Part shown: positions 42,753 through 52,011 of the stretch, one piece after another | Position numbering within the stretch: the first letter of the stretch is position 1 | Layout of the letters: the number at the start of each line of letters is the position of its first letter | NCBI RefSeq assembly: GCF_020991415.1 | Contig: NZ_JAJMOY010000001.1 | Coordinates: 434,001 to 498,000 of the forward strand | Direction of reading: 5' to 3' | Length of the DNA: 64,000 nucleotides | Source: Flavobacterium sp. ENC | Lineage (GTDB): Bacteria > Bacteroidota > Bacteroidia > Flavobacteriales > Flavobacteriaceae | Program-made: the position numbers and the translations under genes | The notes under the pieces: generated by a model | What the model was told of the DNA's origin: nothing | Seen by the model: only the letters and a program-made list of their open reading frames with translations | Database searches by the model: none

Positions 42753-45700
42753 ATGAAAAACTTTATAAAACTTCTTTTGGTTTTGTTTCCTGTTATGGTC
42801 ATTGGCCAGACAAACACTCAAAATTATATCAAGACGGTAACTTACAAAACAGCTGTTACCCAGAAAATCATAACCCCCACCCCTGCTCAGGCCTCCCAAA
42901 ATGTAACCTATTTTGACGGACTCGGAAGACCTGTACAGCAAATTGCCGTGCAGCAGTCTAATTCAGGTAATGACATTGTAACCCCGATTGAGTACGATGG
43001 TTTCGGCAGGCAGGTAAAGGAATACCTTCCGTTTGCTTCGTCCCAAACCACTTCGGCTTATATCAATCCAACAACCCTGGTTTCGGATTTAGTTGCGCAA
43101 TACAAAACGAATTATGGGACTATCAATGCCAACCCCTGTAGTGAGAAACAATTAGAAGCTTCTCCTCTGAACCGTGTCCTGAAACAGGCCGCTCCCGGAA
43201 ACGACTGGAGCCTTGGATTGGGGCATGAGATCAAAATGGACTACCAGACCAATGTTGACAATGAGGTCAGACTCTTTACGGCTAACGCTGCCTGGGATCC
43301 TGCTATAGGACTGTATGCCATCTCTTTTTCAAACACTGGCACCTATGCCGCCGGACAACTGTACAAAACAGTCACTTATGACGAGAATACGGCAGCTCCG
43401 CTATCAGAGCTAAATGGTTCGACAGTAGAATTTAAAAATAAAGAGGGTCAGGTAGTACTAAAAAGAACCTATGGTACTGTAGGAACCGGAACCACAAATG
43501 AAAAACACGATACCTATTATGTCTATGATGCTTATGGTAACTTAACCTATGTGGTCCCGCCAAAAGCAACCGATCTTATTGGGGCTCCCACAGGCCTGCA
43601 AGCTGACGTGACCTCATCATCTCAAGTGCCTGCGGGGACTTCTTTACCCTTAATAGCTTCTAATTCGATTCGATTATTACCCGGATTTCAATTTAAGGCG
43701 CAGGCAGGAAGTACTTTTAGTGCTGTTATTGACAATGGTAATCAAACGATTCTCGACAATTTATGTTACCAGTACAAATACGACTACCGAAACCGCATGG
43801 TAGAGAAAAAACTACCGGGTAAACAATGGGAGTTTATCGTGTATGACAAACTCGACAGACCCGTAGCCATAGGACCTGCCAATTCCCCTTTTTCGGATCT
43901 TACTTCGGTGGGATGGCTCATTACCAAATACGATGCTTTCAACCGCCCTATACTGACGGCATGGTTACCGGCCACCGTAACTAATGCTACCAGAAATACA
44001 GTACAGACAAACCAAAATAACAATAGCGCTAACTTTAGCGAAACCAAAACGGCAACGGCAACCAATACTACTATAAAAGGAGTCGATTTCCGTTACAGTA
44101 ATGTTGCCTGGCCAACTGCAGATTATCATGTCCTGACGGTAAATTATTATGACGATTATAATTTTCCCAATACACCTGTAATGGAAACAAGCGTTGCAAA
44201 TGGTGACCAGCTTGTGTATTACAACAATACAACCCAAAAACCTAAAGGACTTGCGACGGCAACCTGGACCAGGGTTCCTGATGCCAGTACCGACTATAAA
44301 AACGAACAGACCTATACCTTTTATGATGAAAAAGCAAGACCTGTTCGTTCCTATACCAAAAACTTTCTGGGAGGGTATACCTACACTGACAGTAAACTGG
44401 ACAGCTTTTCCGGACAATTGCAGTACAGCATTACCCGACATAAAAGATCACCTTTGGCCTCTGATCTTGAAATCCTGACCAAAGACGCTTTTACCTATTC
44501 TGATCAGGACAGGTTAAAAACTCAGACCCACCAGATTAACGGAGGTACAATCGAGGTAATTGCCAATAATTCTTATGATGAGTTGGGACAGCTGATTTCT
44601 AAAAAAGTTGGAAATACGATTGCGGCTCCAACCCAAAAAGTAGATTATACCTATAACATTCGCGGATGGATGACGGGTATTAACGATATTACGGCTTTAA
44701 CCAAAGCCGGAGACCCAAAAGATTTGTTTGCTTTTAAGATTAATTATAATACAAATCCTTCTGGGATTGCTAATGTCAAACCACTCTACAATGGAAACAT
44801 CTCAGAAACCCAGTGGGCAACCAACTATGACAATGGAATTCTAAGAACGTATGGTTATAAGTACGATAACTTAAACCGACTTAGAGAAGCTGTTTATAAA
44901 AAAGGAGCCGTACTAAACAACTACAATGAAAGTATTTGGTACGACAAAAATGGGAATATCACAAACCTGACCCGATACGGAAGTACTAATGATAATTCCC
45001 AGACCCTCATCGACAATTTGACCTATAGCTATAAAGATAGTAACAAGGCTAACCAATTGATGAAGGTTACTGACGCAGTGGTGAATAATGCCTCCTTTAT
45101 AAATGAGTTCAAAGACAGTCCTTCAAACAGTGTTGATGATTACAGTTATGATGCCAATGGTAATATGATCAAAGACATCAATAAAAATATAACGGCTATT
45201 ACCTATAATCAATTGAACCTGTCCACTAAGATAACTTTTGCAACCACAGGGAATATTGGTTACATTTACAATGCTGTAGGAGAAAAAGTGCAGAAAATTG
45301 TAAAAGAAACTGGAAAACCTGACGTAACAATTGATTATTTGGATGGTTACCAATATGAAACTCAAAACAATATCACAGCACTAAAATTTTTCTCAACAGC
45401 CGAAGGCTACGTTGAACCTTCGGGAAGTTCGTATAAATATATTTATCAGTACAAAGATCATTTGGGTAACATTCGTTTGAGTTATGATAAAACTCTCGCT
45501 ATTAAAGAAGAGAGTAATTTCTATCCGTTTGGTTTAAAACAAGAAGGGTATAATAATATTAAAACTGGTGTCGAGAATAAGTATAAGTACAATGGAAAAG
45601 AGTTCCAAGACGAAAATATTGGTGGCTTTCAGTTGAATTTATATGACTATGGAGCAAGAAATTATGACCCTGCTGTAGCGCGTTGGATGAACATTGATCC

Positions 45701-46391
45701 TATGGCTGAAAAAGGTCGAAGATGGTCTCCATACAATTATGCAGTGGATAATCCTGTTTACTTTATAGACCCTGATGGAATGTGGCCAGATAATCCTTTT
45801 ACTGGATTAATTGATAGAGCTAAATCTGCAGTGAGAAATTACGTTGCAAATAAAGTAAGTCAAGTTGTTTCTGCGGCTAAAAGTTATGTTCATCAAAAAT
45901 CTGTTGCCATCTTAGATAAAATAACTCCTGATGTTAAAATAGGAAAGGCTGAAAAAGCTCAAAAAGGTTCTGGTTCTGGTGTTAGTTTTGCAACTGAAGG
46001 AGGAAAGCAAGGCGGGATGACAACAGACCAAGGAGGCAGAGAAACAAAACAAGTTGATATAAGTGTCGTTGTTGGATTAACAGAAGTTTATGGCGTGCCA
46101 ACAACAGTACCTGGTGTAGCTCCTGATGGCAGTAATCCTTTTGTGAAAAGCGCAGACGGAGGTGATGAAGTAAAATCTGAATCAACAATGAGTAAAACTG
46201 ATAATAATGAAATTCAAATATCAGTACCAGAAGTGACATTTGATGAAAGTGCTAATTCAAAATCAGCTAATTTACATACTAAAGATACTGTTGTTAGTAA
46301 AAAAGATTCTGCAAGAGTAACTAATGAAGCTCAAAAGAAACAGCAAAAACGTATAGAAAATTTTAACAAAAAATATGGAACAGATTTTTAA
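42753..46391 (+). CDS. RHS repeat protein with C-terminal polymorphic toxin tip (DUF6443)
   Basis: 1212 residues with a signal peptide (MKNFIKLLLVLFPVMVIGQ). The N-terminal DUF6443 is visible (VTYFDGLGRPVQQIAVQQS, IEYDGFGRQVKEYLPF). Many YD repeats follow (YDKLDRPVAIG, YKYDNLNRLREAVY). The RHS core is at about 900-1010: NLYDYGARNYDPAVARWMNI, then a domain border DPDGMW at 1006-1011. The remaining 200 residues form a variable tip, rich in Gly, Ser, Asp and Lys, of no recognised toxin class. The last 17 bases overlap the next gene, an immunity candidate. DNA after about 45,400 becomes more AT-rich, consistent with a swapped tip. Confidence 0.92.
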   Translation: MKNFIKLLLVLFPVMVIGQTNTQNYIKTVTYKTAVTQKIITPTPAQASQNVTYFDGLGRPVQQIAVQQSNSGNDIVTPIEYDGFGRQVKEYLPFASSQTTSAYINPTTLVSDLVAQYKTNYGTINANPCSEKQLEASPLNRVLKQAAPGNDWSLGLGHEIKMDYQTNVDNEVRLFTANAAWDPAIGLYAISFSNTGTYAAGQLYKTVTYDENTAAPLSELNGSTVEFKNKEGQVVLKRTYGTVGTGTTNEKHDTYYVYDAYGNLTYVVPPKATDLIGAPTGLQADVTSSSQVPAGTSLPLIASNSIRLLPGFQFKAQAGSTFSAVIDNGNQTILDNLCYQYKYDYRNRMVEKKLPGKQWEFIVYDKLDRPVAIGPANSPFSDLTSVGWLITKYDAFNRPILTAWLPATVTNATRNTVQTNQNNNSANFSETKTATATNTTIKGVDFRYSNVAWPTADYHVLTVNYYDDYNFPNTPVMETSVANGDQLVYYNNTTQKPKGLATATWTRVPDASTDYKNEQTYTFYDEKARPVRSYTKNFLGGYTYTDSKLDSFSGQLQYSITRHKRSPLASDLEILTKDAFTYSDQDRLKTQTHQINGGTIEVIANNSYDELGQLISKKVGNTIAAPTQKVDYTYNIRGWMTGINDITALTKAGDPKDLFAFKINYNTNPSGIANVKPLYNGNISETQWATNYDNGILRTYGYKYDNLNRLREAVYKKGAVLNNYNESIWYDKNGNITNLTRYGSTNDNSQTLIDNLTYSYKDSNKANQLMKVTDAVVNNASFINEFKDSPSNSVDDYSYDANGNMIKDINKNITAITYNQLNLSTKITFATTGNIGYIYNAVGEKVQKIVKETGKPDVTIDYLDGYQYETQNNITALKFFSTAEGYVEPSGSSYKYIYQYKDHLGNIRLSYDKTLAIKEESNFYPFGLKQEGYNNIKTGVENKYKYNGKEFQDENIGGFQLNLYDYGARNYDPAVARWMNIDPMAEKGRRWSPYNYAVDNPVYFIDPDGMWPDNPFTGLIDRAKSAVRNYVANKVSQVVSAAKSYVHQKSVAILDKITPDVKIGKAEKAQKGSGSGVSFATEGGKQGGMTTDQGGRETKQVDISVVVGLTEVYGVPTTVPGVAPDGSNPFVKSADGGDEVKSESTMSKTDNNEIQISVPEVTFDESANSKSANLHTKDTVVSKKDSARVTNEAQKKQQKRIENFNKKYGTDF

Positions 46392-46857
46392 GATAACTAA
46401 ATGTGTATTTATTGCATTGATAATTATTTCATGTAATAATAAAAAAGAGGAAAGTTCAAAAGAAGAGTTAAATAAGAGTAAAATTTTGTATTGTAGTTTT
46501 CCTGATACTGTAAAAATAAATAAAGTCATTGACGGTAAGATTCAATATGACGTCAGTAATGTCGATTCTAAAATAACTAGTAGCAGGTTTTTGGAGCTTC
46601 TATTATCAACAAGTATAAACAAAGAACTAGCCAATTATAATGAAATTGAGAAAAATGTTTTATTATCTTATGTTGATTCACTAAACACGGGTACGTTTGA
46701 ATTTAAAGCTGTTTTTGAAAAAAAGGGTAAGCAAATGCTAAATGTAGTTATAAGAGATAATAAATTTTTAAAACCTCAAAAAAATACACCAGCAGATAAA
46801 ATAATCTTGAGGAGACAGGACTGCTTATTTTCGAAAGAGGTTTTTGTAGTCGATTAA
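46375..46857 (+). CDS. Putative immunity lipoprotein (160 aa)
   Basis: 160 residues with a lipobox IIIISC. It overlaps the end of the RHS gene by 17 bases, the usual toxin-immunity arrangement. The body (SFPDTVKINKVIDGKIQYDV ... QMLNVVIRDNKF) is clearly related to the lipoprotein at 47608-48150, which itself follows a toxin-tip relic. Hence both probably neutralise related toxins at the periplasmic face. No known immunity family was recognised. Confidence 0.75.
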   Translation: MEQIFKITKCVFIALIIISCNNKKEESSKEELNKSKILYCSFPDTVKINKVIDGKIQYDVSNVDSKITSSRFLELLLSTSINKELANYNEIEKNVLLSYVDSLNTGTFEFKAVFEKKGKQMLNVVIRDNKFLKPQKNTPADKIILRRQDCLFSKEVFVVD

Positions 46858-46930
46858 AAAGTACAATGTAATAGAATTAAAAGTGACTTTTCCTGAAAAA
46901 AGTTGACTGGATTAGTAATATAAAAATAGT

Positions 46931-46972
46931 TAAATCGGAACAGAATTATTTTTGTTCCGATTTATTTTTTTC
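46931..46972 (+). terminator. Terminator after the first immunity gene
   Basis: TAAATCGGAACA and TGTTCCGATTTA form a perfect 12-base stem with a 10-base loop, followed by seven T residues. Confidence 0.85.
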
Positions 46973-47037
46973 CAACTGTTTAGTTTGACTTGATTTTGTA
47001 AATGTGCTTTATTTGGAGTCAGCATATTTATTGATAA

Positions 47038-47606
47038 ATGCACTCAGCTTTAAGTAGTGTTCAAACTACAGCAGCAAAAGCAGTACAAGCTGTATCGAGC
47101 GCAATATCAAGTCTTGGAATAAATAAAGTAGATGGCTATAGTGTTATTGGTAATAAAAAAGGTATTTCTGATACTACTGTTTTTTTTCTGAGGCAAAAGG
47201 TGCTAAATCAGTGCTAACCTTGATGGGAGATGTTAATTGTAGGGCTTGCAGATGCTTATTCAACAGATTTAGGAGGAAATAAAGTTATGGATGGAGCAAA
47301 TATATTTTCTAATTTAGTACAAACTTTTGGTAATCCAATAGAAGGCGCTAATACTGCAGATTCTAATTCAAATTCGACAAGTACTAAGTACTAATTCTAA
47401 AGAAGGTACAGTTACAAGCGCAAAGAATAAATTATTCTTCCACTGATGTCGTGAGAGGAAATGCTTCTCAGGTACATACGCCTACACCTAAAGATACAGT
47501 TGTTAAAACAAAAGGTAGAAGTATGGTTCCTGCAATGAACACCAGAGACTCAGTCAGAGCAGTACAGCAAACAGAAGCTAAAAATAAATTACCTATAAAA
47601 TATTAA
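47038..47606 (+). pseudogene. Decayed orphan RHS toxin tip (cassette 2)
   Basis: A frame from ATG 47038 gives 59 residues (MHSALSSVQTTAAKAVQAVS ... LNQC) and breaks at 47215. Coding continues in other frames: YSTDLGGNKVMDGANIFSNL in the 47250 region, then near 47450-47606 VVRGNASQVHTPTPKDTVVK and RSMVPAMNTRDSVRAVQQTE. The end parallels the intact RHS tip (HTKDTVVSKKDSARVTNEAQ). The next gene begins 1 base after its TAA, like toxin and immunity. At least two frameshifts are needed, so it is not functional as one protein. Confidence 0.7.
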
Positions 47607-47607
47607 T

Positions 47608-48150
47608 ATGTTTAGAAAAAGAATAAAACCCGTAATTCTTATTATTGTAACAACTATTCAATTATTTGTTTCTTGTAAAGAAGAAAAAAAAATAAGGCAA
47701 GATGATATGAAAAAAGTTGCTCAAAAACCAATTGAATATGCTATCGAATTTCCAGATACTGTTGTTGTTAATGAGTTAAACGATGGCATTATTAAATATA
47801 AAAGTAAGTTAGATACTATTATTACAACTTTTGGCGATAGAAAAAAAAATAGATACACCCGTTTTATTCTAACGACAACTAAAAATCCAAATTATGACTT
47901 TAAACATCTAAAGGAAACTGTAAGAGATACTTTTGGAGCTATAAATAATAGAAAAATTACATTTTACAGGATTACATTTTCAAAATCTGGAGTTTATTAT
48001 TTGGACGGTATTATTAATGATATTGTTTTAATAGACTTAGATAAAAAAGATAAAGCTGGAGATGATTTATCAAGATTTATAGAACAAGAAGAACGGGTTA
48101 CTAAAAAAGTGGTTGTAATAAATAGACCTGCGCCTAAACCTACCCTATAG
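47608..48150 (+). CDS. Putative immunity lipoprotein (180 aa), paralogue of 46375-46857
   Basis: 180 residues with a lipoprotein signal peptide ending in LFVSC. It shares FPDTVVVNELNDGIIKYKS, YYLDGIINDIVLID and overall length with the lipoprotein after the intact RHS gene (FPDTVKINKVIDGKIQY). It directly follows a degenerate tip, so it is an orphan immunity gene, still intact. Retention would protect against the toxin of a relative. Confidence 0.75.
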   Translation: MFRKRIKPVILIIVTTIQLFVSCKEEKKIRQDDMKKVAQKPIEYAIEFPDTVVVNELNDGIIKYKSKLDTIITTFGDRKKNRYTRFILTTTKNPNYDFKHLKETVRDTFGAINNRKITFYRITFSKSGVYYLDGIINDIVLIDLDKKDKAGDDLSRFIEQEERVTKKVVVINRPAPKPTL

Positions 48151-48264
48151 ATTTATCGGTAGTGTTTCAAAGTTAGTAATATGAGATTTAACATTTCTAA
48201 CGTATTGAAATAGAATAAATATCAGCAAAAAATAATTTAAAGATGAGTAGTAATGCTCACCAGC

Positions 48265-48618
48265 TCTGCGAAGAGTTCTTATAAGGTGCTGTGCGAATGT
48301 CTCTGACTTTACATCCATGAAACAAAAAAAGCCACTTCATTATAGACTACCCCAAAAAAATTAGACACTATTTGTGGACAGTCTACTCTGACTTTGCGCA
48401 ATTTTTTTTTGTTCTCATGAAAATTAAAATCTGATAAAAGTCTCCCGACTTTTTAAGTTTGGTTAATGAATACTGATTTGATATAGCAGATAACATTCTA
48501 AGAAAATTAGTTTTAAAGTCAGAGACTTTATGAGATTTCTGTTTTAATTATATTAGTTTAAAACGGCGCAAAGTCAGAGACATTTGCGAAGCGTCGATGA
48601 AGACTTCGGGTAGCTGGG
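48265..48618. repeat. RHS-region repeat, copy A
   Basis: A roughly 350-base block shared with 49448-49780 and 51651-51935. Its core 48386-48579 carries terminal inverted repeats CTCTGACTTTGCGC / GCGCAAAGTCAGAG. Beside the left end lies an IS3-like end remnant (TAGACTACCCC ... ATTAGACACTATTTG). It covers most of the gap 48151-48694; nothing else is seen in that gap. Confidence 0.85.
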
Positions 48619-48694
48619 AATCATTCAAAATTTTATATACTCTTTTTACAGACCATATGACAGATACTATTAGAAGTTTAAATTTAATTAAATT

Positions 48695-49333
48695 ATGAAA
48701 AAAACAATATTTTTAAGATTATTATTTATTACTATTCTATTTACCAGTTGTAATGGTCAAGTAATAAATAAAGAAGATATTAACACATATATTAATAGTA
48801 AAGGTGAGTTTGACAAAATTTTGACCTCTCATTTTCCAAATAAGCTTGTTGCATATCCATATACAATTATCAACAATAAAAATAAAGCTAAACACGATAT
48901 CTGTTTCATGCTATACGAGCATAATGTAGATTCAGTAAAAATTGATTCAGTAATAAATAAATATCATTTTGTTGCTAAATATACATATCGAGATTCATGT
49001 CTTTTTTTAATTAATAGATTCGAAACAAAAGATACTTATGAAAATAGAAAAAAGGTTGAAATATTAGATTCACTACTAGTAAATAGAGATTGCTATAAAA
49101 TGAAGTACCCAGTACCAAATTTTAAGGTTTATAATCCTACAGATGATAGTAACATAAAACTAGATGAAAGTTTTAATATTTATGTATTAGATGCTAAATC
49201 AGGAAATCGCTTTGAAAATTTCGATTTACTACCTAATCTACAAATGCCTCCTGAATGGCAAAATGGATATTCAAAAGGAATAGCAAGTAGCAAAAAGAGT
49301 AAGACTTTAATATATTGGAGCATTATTTGGTAA
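48695..49333 (+). CDS. Lipoprotein of the RHS region (212 aa)
   Basis: 212 residues with a lipobox LFTSC and a mature protein of DUF-like composition (INKEDINTYINSKGEFDKIL ...), very AT-rich in base use compared with core genes. No family recognised. Position between cassettes and lipid anchoring suggest another immunity protein; that is inference. Confidence 0.65.
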   Translation: MKKTIFLRLLFITILFTSCNGQVINKEDINTYINSKGEFDKILTSHFPNKLVAYPYTIINNKNKAKHDICFMLYEHNVDSVKIDSVINKYHFVAKYTYRDSCLFLINRFETKDTYENRKKVEILDSLLVNRDCYKMKYPVPNFKVYNPTDDSNIKLDESFNIYVLDAKSGNRFENFDLLPNLQMPPEWQNGYSKGIASSKKSKTLIYWSIIW

Positions 49334-49447
49334 ATAATATGGATAATGTTTCAGATGTGTTGGTAGTTAATAATTCCACCTAACAGTTACAGATAATTAG
49401 AGATTCATAGTAAAATTGCATAAAAATTAAAACAACCTTCCAGTTGT

Positions 49448-49780
49448 CCAAAATAAAAAAAGCCATCCCGCTCCTCGAAGTGTTCTTATGAAAAACTGTG
49501 CCCCGTTCCTCGATGTGTTCCTTTATGAAAAGCTGCGCAAATGTCACTCTGACTTTGCACAATTTTTTTGTTCTCGTAAAAATTAAAACCTGATAAAAAT
49601 CTTCCGACTTTTTAAGTTTGGTTATTGATTAATACTGATTTGATACAGCAGATAACATTCTAAAAAAATTAGTTTTAAAGTCAGAGACTTTATGAGATTT
49701 CTGGTTTAATTATATTTGCTTAAAATGACGCAAAGTCAGAGACATTTTCGGAGCGTCGATGAAGACTTCATGGAGCTGGG
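49448..49780. repeat. RHS-region repeat, copy B
   Basis: Second copy with inverted repeats 49547-49560 (CTCTGACTTTGCAC) and 49727-49741 (ACGCAAAGTCAGAG). Contains TATATTTG at 49711-49718, a -7 box match pointing to the next gene. The gap 49334-49447 before it has nothing recognisable. Confidence 0.85.
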
Positions 49781-49806
49781 TACAAACATATAAAAAACGA
49801 TATTTA

Positions 49807-50250
49807 ATGATTTATAAATTAAGTTTAGCAACAGTATTATTAAAGCTTTTACTAATTGGGATAGCATTCAACAGTTTGTTTTATTTAGCTACTAAAAATT
49901 TTAATTATGTAGTTTATTTAATTTCTTTTATAATTATTATTGGATTTGAAGTTTTGATATTCTTCTTAAAACCATTTTTACACAAAATCATTATACTTGA
50001 AAATTCAATCTGTTTCTGTTATAAAAAATTTTTGATAAATAGTTATTCTGAAAAAGTGAAGAAAGAACAACTTAGTTTCTCATACAAACCTGAAATAGGA
50101 GCCAGAGGAAGTGAGGTTGACGAATTGAGATTTTACATTAATGGAAAGAAAATAACTGGAATAGGAAGAGGTTTTGATGGTTGGAAGCAAGAGACTATAT
50201 ATGATATTATCAAAGAATTCGAAAACTTAAACATAAATAAAATAGAATAA
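49807..50250 (+). CDS. Membrane protein of the RHS region (147 aa)
   Basis: Start taken at ATG 49807 (MIYKLSLATVLLKLLLIGIA). A frame from 49759 would add 16 residues read from repeat B, the same bases that follow repeat A without a gene. Two or more membrane helices lie in the first 80 residues, followed by a soluble part ending GIGRGFDGWKQETIYDIIKE. Proteins of this layout are common immunity or membrane-sensor types next to toxins. Function not known. Confidence 0.65.
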   Translation: MIYKLSLATVLLKLLLIGIAFNSLFYLATKNFNYVVYLISFIIIIGFEVLIFFLKPFLHKIIILENSICFCYKKFLINSYSEKVKKEQLSFSYKPEIGARGSEVDELRFYINGKKITGIGRGFDGWKQETIYDIIKEFENLNINKIE

Positions 50251-50445
50251 ATGAAAACAAGAAATAAAATATTGATTCTAGTTATTGCTTCTGTCATTGG
50301 CATTTTCTATTCAATACACTTGCTATATAGCAAGAAGGGATACCTAAATACAAGCGATTATATAGCGCTAAGTGTTACCTCTATATTTGTAATAGGATTA
50401 GATTTTTATTTTATTAACAAATGGAAAAAAGAAGAGATAGAGTAA
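50251..50445 (+). CDS. Small membrane protein of the RHS region (64 aa)
   Basis: 64 residues, starting directly after the stop of the previous gene (TAA-ATG), so coupled. Two membrane helices: ILILVIASVIGIFYSIHLLY and YIALSVTSIFVIGLDFYFI, ending KWKKEEIE. It may form a unit with the 147-residue membrane protein. No family recognised. Confidence 0.6.
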   Translation: MKTRNKILILVIASVIGIFYSIHLLYSKKGYLNTSDYIALSVTSIFVIGLDFYFINKWKKEEIE

Positions 50446-50567
50446 AATTTAAAAAATAGATTTTATAGCACTTTAAAGTGTATCAAACTGTTAAAATAGA
50501 ATTCAAGTTAGCTGTCTGTGCTGGCGAGCGTCCAGCTCGTGAACGCAAGCAAAATCAATAATTGCAA

Positions 50568-51287
50568 CACTTGGTAGCGCAACACCCGTTGGCTGAACAA
50601 ATGAGACGTCATAGTCCATATAGTTATGCTTTTAATAATCCTATTTATTTTATTGATCCTAATGGTATGAAAGCAGCGAGAGCAAAAGAGTGGGTAAAAG
50701 ATGGGGAAATATAGATCTACTGACCCAGATGGAATGCAGGCAGATGTTATAATTTTGACTTTTCAAAATGATACAGCTAAAACAGCTTATGAAAATACAG
50801 TAAATAAAGCATTAGGAGATTGGAAGTGTATCGATAGCCTCAACAGGAGTTCAGGTTGTTACGACAGAACAACAACAAGCATTTTACAATGAATATAGTG
50901 CTGTTGTAGATAGAGCCCCTACATAGTAACCCAAACTGTAATGGAAGGAAGTGTCAATACTAATGTAGGAAGTTTTGCCACATGGCAGATGTAAAAGCAT
51001 TTGATGGCGCAGTCAAAGACGGAACTACGAGTGCTGAAGCAATTATTCATGAAACTGTGGAGCAACATGATAAAGTATAAATGGGACTAAAACAAGATCA
51101 GACAGGTTCACTAGAAGATTTACGGTTGCGTATAATAAAGCATCAAACTCAGAAGATAAGGTTAATGGAAATAGAAGAGTAGCTGATGGTAATCTTTCAT
51201 AGAAAAGAATAACAAATTGACAAGACAGACTATAACACCTAATTTAAGTAGTGGTCGAAATACTGTAACTAAAGAAACTAGCAAATA
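50568..51287 (+). pseudogene. Decayed RHS core end plus toxin tip (cassette 3)
   Basis: Begins inside an RHS core: [20 protein letters not shown], then IYFIDPNGM (50586-50669). A stop follows at 50712. A shifted frame goes on with STDPDGMQADVIILTFQND (50715-50772), a third gives VSIASTGVQVVTTEQQQAFY, then KAFDGAVKDGTTSAEAIIHE and TVEQHDK (about 51000-51073). The last part is EDFTVAYNKASNSEDKVNG, ending near 51287. At least four frame breaks are present. It ends 6 bases before a lipoprotein gene, as toxins precede immunity genes. HETVEQH could be a metal site of the lost toxin; this is only a guess. Confidence 0.75.
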
Positions 51288-51293
51288 AAAAAT

Positions 51294-51638
51294 ATGAAAA
51301 AACAAATCTTAGTAGTTTTTATAATATTTTCAATTTTAAATTCACAGTGCTCGAGTTTAAAAAAAATTGAGAAAAAAGATTGTATAGAAAATGTTGAATT
51401 TAAAAATACTTTTATGTCACATATTTCTAACGTAGAAAATTATACTACACAAAAAGAATTTGACAAAAAAAAATTTAACGACGGAATTAAATTTTTATCA
51501 AAATACTGCTATGTATCAGAAGAAGAATTAATGAACTACGCAAATGAATATACCAATTCGATTGTATTTTACAAAGATAAAGAAGGTTGGTTAAAGTGGT
51601 ATGAAGAAAATAAATGCAACAATATTCAATTTAAATAA
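51294..51638 (+). CDS. Putative immunity lipoprotein (114 aa)
   Basis: 114 residues with a lipoprotein signal peptide (ILVVFIIFSILNSQC). A short charged helical body (EFDKKKFNDGIKFLSKYCYV) is followed by NEYTNSIVFYKDKEGWLKWY. It stands just after the decayed tip of cassette 3 and is itself intact. No known family; immunity is inferred from order. Confidence 0.6.
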   Translation: MKKQILVVFIIFSILNSQCSSLKKIEKKDCIENVEFKNTFMSHISNVENYTTQKEFDKKKFNDGIKFLSKYCYVSEEELMNYANEYTNSIVFYKDKEGWLKWYEENKCNNIQFK

Positions 51639-51650
51639 TAATAAATTATA

Positions 51651-51935
51651 GAAAAAGCCTCCTGCTCTCCGAAGAGTTCCTTATGAAAAGCTGCGCAAAT
51701 ATCTCTAGACTGCCCCCAAAAAATTAGACAATATTTGTGGGAAGTCTACTCTGACTTTGCGCAATTTTTTTTTGTTCTCTTGAAAATTAAAACCTGATAA
51801 AAATCTCCCGACTTTTTAAGTTTGGTTAATGAATACTAACATAATATAGCAAATAACATTATAAGAAAATTAGTTTTAAAGTCAAAGACTTTAGGAGATT
51901 TCTGTTTTAATTATATTTGTTTAAAATGGCGCAAA
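51651..51935. repeat. RHS-region repeat, copy C (right end lost)
   Basis: Third copy, with left inverted repeat CTCTGACTTTGCGC at 51749-51762; the right one is interrupted after GGCGCAAAA. The IS3-like end AGACTGCCCCCAAAAAATTA lies at its left. TATATTTG at 51912-51919 is a -7 candidate. The remaining gap 51936-52011 is featureless. Confidence 0.8.
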
Positions 51936-52011
51936 AACAAAACCTTATAATAATTCAGAATAATTAATTTTGCTAAAAACGAGAAACAAAAAATAATAAA
52001 AACAGTAAGTT

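Noticed and set aside
43784..44478. Frames overlapping the RHS gene in other frames
   Set aside because: Shadows of the YD-repeat coding sequence.
49759..49806. Upstream start of the 147-aa membrane protein
   Set aside because: The extra codons are part of repeat B, which also occurs after copy A without such a gene.
48351..51760. An intact insertion sequence in the RHS region
   Set aside because: Only end-like remnants are visible; there is no transposase frame in any of the six frames.
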